Assembly (NCBI GenBank): GCA_038363925.1
Contig: JAQQWL010000006.1
Span: 3,328,501-3,392,500 of the forward strand
Source: Apiospora phragmitis
Lineage: Eukaryota > Ascomycota > Sordariomycetes > Amphisphaeriales > Apiosporaceae
Length of the DNA stretch: 64,000 nucleotides
Direction of reading: 5' to 3'
The translations under genes were made by a program, and so were the position numbers. Shown in pieces: positions 60,101-64,000 of this stretch; positions within the stretch are counted from its first letter, which is position 1, and every line of letters starts with the position of its first letter. Under the pieces are notes generated by a model. It had not been told where the DNA came from and did not search any database. It saw only the letters and a program-made list of their open reading frames with translations.

Positions 60101-63100
60101 TCCAATCCAAGCTCATGTCTCTGGACTTGGGGTCAGAGTCCAATAGGAACCGGCGCGAATGCCCAGTGGCCGGAATTGGGGTGGAACATGTACATATCTC
60201 CAGTCCTATAAACCTCCAACCAGCTGCATGATACAGCAAGCATGGTGCACCGCCAGTTTGCAGCGGAATGTACTCTGAGATCGACGACCGTAAGGGTGAC
60301 GATGCCGTGGGCCTCAGGAGATTACCGCCCAAAACCCAGCAGCTACTATCACATTTTCTTCCCTTCTATTCCCAGAAACGGCAATGACAGCGTTACGAGC
60401 AAGCCGAATTAAGTGGCACAGTGCTTTATGCCGACATACTTCCCAAGACCTGCATATAATACTTGCCTGGACCAGCGATTCCGGATGCCGTCAAATGCAA
60501 TGCATGGAACAAGAAGAGCGTTTGACTGCTCAGATATAGCAATTTGCGATATTACACATTTGAAATGAAAATGCCGAGAATGGACATGTTACTGGTCATG
60601 GGAAAGGAGGGGAAAAAGAAAAGCCCCCAAATTCCAGTATACCCAAAAACTCAGTACCAGGCGACTTTCGGGTGGCTGAAGCGATTATGACATGAAGCCA
60701 TCCATCCAAAAGATTGTTCATTTGCTAATTCATCTCCCAACTCAACTACAGGACAGGGCTGAGGCCTTCACCTACTTCTTTTAGTCCGTGACCTAACGCT
60801 TCACGTTACATACTACTAGGCGTATGTAATGTCATGTCACTGTACAGCTGCCGGCCCCCTTCTTTTCCTGGACTCTGGAGAGCCCATCCGAGATCCAGCA
60901 AATGAACGATCTACGCTAGCAGTCGACAAGCATCAATCAACTGTACCAGTCCAGTTGACTGCCTGTCCGCCCCGAAGCCCGCTGGCCTAACCAATATTGA
61001 GCAGGTACGAAGGCACACTTTTATCACATTTTGCAGGCGGAAACGGCGGGACTGCTTCCAAGCCCCCCCATTTTCTCTTACGGCCATCTCCTGAAAGGAA
61101 TACGAGACCCTAGCGCACCAGACTGGGTGAGTGGTGGATTAGGTTGCTTGGGCTGCTTGGGTAGCTTGGAGGAGGGCCATACAGTAAGTTGAGAAAGCAG
61201 TAGCAGCAGTAGCAGCAGTAGTGGTACAAGTTGGCCAAATTAAAGGCCGTAGTTGCTTTTGACTCTATGTAATTTGGCTAGAGGGCCAATCAGTGAAGGC
61301 AGACGTTGTTTTCGGTTGTGCAGGATGACATCGATTGCCCGTCAATGCGCCGTTCGTCGCATGAATCTCAAACAGGCACAAAATTGGGCCTAACGCGATG
61401 CAGTAGGCTTCCAGAATAATTCGAGAAGGAAACAAGGGGGCAGAGAAGCTGTGGAAACACGGCCCCGATGCACGCCAAGGGGCGCGAGACAAATAGTTTT
61501 GCTGCGCCCTCTCTCGGCCAGGTTGCTGCTTTGGTTCTCACAGTCGGTTATTATGGGGGTTTGTATGTGCTTGTTTTCCACACCTAGGACCTAGGTCAGA
61601 GCGACTATCACCCATGTCTTTACCCTCTGCTTTGCTTTGCTTGGAGTTGAAGGGGTCACCAACGCTTCATCTTGATCAATCGCGTGTGTCACGGCACGGC
61701 CGCCCGACTAGTAGGTGGCTTTGCTCTTTGCAGGCCCATGCCGGCCTGAACGGGGATAGCAAGAACTTGGGGATTGACAGACAGCATGAAATTGGTCAAC
61801 CCATGGTCCGTGGAAAGACTGCCTCCTCCCGCTGTGGCACCCCTCTCATGGGTCAGAGAGCCCCCTTCATTTCTCCTTTTATGCCCATGAGCTTATGATA
61901 TCAATTCATCTCGTCAATCTCGGAGACGCCTTGACTTTGGCCCTAGAACACTTCTCGAATCACTCCACCACCCTACTATATTTGGCATCGCCCATGATTC
62001 TGCCTCAAACGTGACCACAAGTCCGTGCCGTCTGGCAGCTCCTTACTGGGGACAACTTGCGACCATGACGCCAGGGTCTGCTTGGGTTAGTTGCCCGCTC
62101 CCGTGACCCGCGCTTCCATCCCAGTACCAGAAGCCAGCACACACCAGAGTATGGGATAGGACGCGAGCTGGCCCTTGCCAGCCTTGGGGCACGCTCCTCA
62201 AGCATTGTTATGAATGCAACGGCCCGTTGGCCTATGTATTTTGCCATTGTTTTGACGGCAGGACACTTGCGTCAGCACGCCTTCAAGCATCTACTGATGT
62301 CATTTTGTCCATGTTTGCTCGAAGGACATGCTTGGCCATGGAGAGCGCACCTCCTTTCCAACGACAAGCCAACAACAGTCGAGCAGAAGACGTCGACGCT
62401 GATCTGATAGTGCCATATTCACAAGGCCAGATAAGTGGTGCTTCTCCCTTCTAACCTCTCTTGGAGCAACTAGAATCATCTTTCCAGACCAGTAGCGCGG
62501 ACCCGGCCCACCAACTTTCTACACTATTTTCCAGGCTGATCATGCCATGCCAATTGCAGCATGCTTACCGCTCAAGCAATGTTGCGATCATCACTTCGTT
62601 GTCAGCTTCTGGAAGCCTTCCGTATCAAGCTTGGCCAGAGAAGGTCAAGGCTTGGTGCAGTGAAGACTATCGAGTCCGGTTCGAAGGGAAATGCATTCCG
62701 ACTGGCATTTCGTCGACGGAGACTCGTGTCAATCTTGCACTGCTTTTACGACTCCCTGAAGCTAGCCTCTTCGCCAAAGACGTCATGTCATCTAGCATAT
62801 GTCTGCCACCATGGGTGCATAGGCAATAACAGCAAATATGAAATTCTTGCGCTATCTGTTCTGCCACAATCATCCAGCCATCCCTGTGCTTCTGCTGCAC
62901 ATCGTCCCCTGCCCTATCTCAGACTAGGCTTGTTCTTACCGAGCTCGGCGAGGCTCATCGCACATCAAACACATTAACCTAGTGTTCGTCGCTGTGTGTG
63001 GGGGACTATGCGGACAGAACCGAAGGAGATCTGACGGCCAGGCTGGCGGGACCAGTGCACAGCCTGCCTGTCCAGTGGACTGAAGGATCAGTTGTTAACC

Positions 63101-64000
63101 CTTCCAACAGTCGGGATACCCGTTCACAGCTTACTTCAGCGACCTTGCTTGTTTCAGTAACGCAATGAGACGAGCATGGACTGCTGCAAAGCAGAGCTGG
63201 CTCGCCTTACAACTCCATCGCATTCACGACTAAAATAGGAGTTTGCCCATCGGTAGGATTATCTTCATGGCCCAATCGCAAAGGCCCGTGTAATGTGCGG
63301 GTGTCGGTGGATAAACAACATTAGAGGTCGACATGCCAAATCATGGCATGATCTCAACCAGCCTCACAATATTCGCATGTTCGCCAGCTCAATGGGCTTT
63401 CTATGGTTTCCCTGTCATGCATCCACGTCATGCAGGAGTGATCCACGGAAAAGACGAGGAGGCTTCCCTCTTTGGAAACCTAATGGGCACGAGAGGTAGG
63501 TGAGTGAAGAATGATACGTTTCCTGGCGGGCACTGGAGGGATCTGTATCACTGGTCACATGTCCAAGCGAGGATGCGTCTGAGATTGAGCCAATGCCGGT
63601 GTACGTTCATAGCTGGGGGATCTTGGCTCCCTCGCTAAACGGCAGGATCGAATGGGCCATCTTGCGATACCAACCCACGTCACGTCAAGTCAGTAAGGTC
63701 TAGCATCAAGTGGTGTCGAATCAGCACGCTTCCCATCGGACTGGTGCTGACCTTGTCCTAGTTTTGGCGCCATGGCCGAATAGATATCGCATCCCTACCG
63801 GGTATTGCAGACAGATCGGATGCCTACGATTCCCACAAGTTAACCAACGTTGAAGCGAACGGGCTCGCGGAAGTAGATTTCGCTCGGGCCCCGAGCAGAA
63901 CCCCGAGAAGAACCCCCATACTCTCGTACCTCAGCACCTTCATATCTGAGCATCGTTGTCTGCTGCAAGAGGAGGTTCGAAATTGGCGTAGACAGGAATG
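57133..64000. other. Long gene-free right flank
   Basis: Nearly 6.9 kb with no supportable gene. It lies upstream of the C2H2 regulator, which is transcribed leftward. Open frames up to 173 codons (58115-58636, 62561-62977) mostly lack an ATG-plus-splicing model and resemble no family. A GGCGCGTCAAATGGCGGG segment lies at 57908-57925, and GCAGTAGCAGCAGTAGCAG repeats near 61200. Part of this may be regulatory DNA or a long leader; truncated or frameshifted genes cannot be excluded given the indel rate seen elsewhere. Confidence 0.5.

Overview
The window is nuclear DNA of a filamentous ascomycete (Pezizomycotina), most likely a sordariomycete. The evidence is short introns with GTRNGT donors, CTRAY-type branch sites and YAG acceptors, monocistronic genes on both strands, long gene-free spacers and fungal-type protein families (TOK K+ channel, Lsb5, Etp1/BRAP2, Apd1-like, secreted amidase, a fungal-type ubiquitin sequence). 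The assignment below class level is an inference.

Layout, left to right. 0-4.2 kb: no gene recognised; a perfect 9-bp minisatellite. 4.3-6.8 kb (+): Zn2Cys6 regulator with its zinc cluster in the middle of the protein. 10.5-11.4 kb (+): polyubiquitin (four units) behind a probable 509-nt 5' UTR intron. 12.0-14.1 kb (+): BRAP2/Etp1-type RING ubiquitin ligase. 15.8-18.1 kb (+): glycerol-3-phosphate/DHAP acyltransferase. 20.7-21.4 kb (+): small two-exon signal-peptide/single-pass membrane protein. 23.5-24.7 kb (-): Apd1-like sucrase/ferredoxin-fold protein. 27.0-28.9 kb (-): glycerol kinase with an NGHT-repeat N-terminus. 32.6-34.3 kb (+): secreted amidase. 34.6-36.3 kb (-): Lsb5-type VHS/GAT adaptor, five exons. 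About 37.2-39.0 kb (+): unrecognised acidic protein. 39.3-41.8 kb (-): TOK two-pore potassium channel. 42.7-44.0 kb (+): alpha/beta-hydrolase-like protein. 44.7-45.9 kb (+): F-actin capping protein alpha, six exons. 46.8-47.5 kb (+): cytochrome b5. 49.2-50.1 kb (+): TFIIE beta. 52.4-53.6 kb (-): DsbA/FrnE-like oxidoreductase. 55.6-57.1 kb (-): four-finger C2H2 regulator. 57.1-64 kb: no gene seen.

These are mostly independent housekeeping genes. I see no biosynthetic cluster, mobile element, tRNA or rRNA. Loose functional pairs are polyubiquitin next to the BRAP2-type ligase (ubiquitin), glycerol kinase and GPAT (glycerolipid synthesis, 9 kb apart), and Lsb5 and capping protein (cortical actin/endocytosis).

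The most notable signal is that seven genes, including ones expected to be indispensable, are interrupted by single-base indels, often in or beside C, G or other short runs. In each case one added or removed base restores the family sequence, and the corrected total length is a multiple of three. Nine other genes are intact. I read this as base-level sequence error rather than seven pseudogenes, so intact reading frames should not be the only gene criterion here. I found no convincing new biological system. The best candidates for novelty are the unrecognised acidic protein near 38 kb and the small membrane protein near 21 kb.
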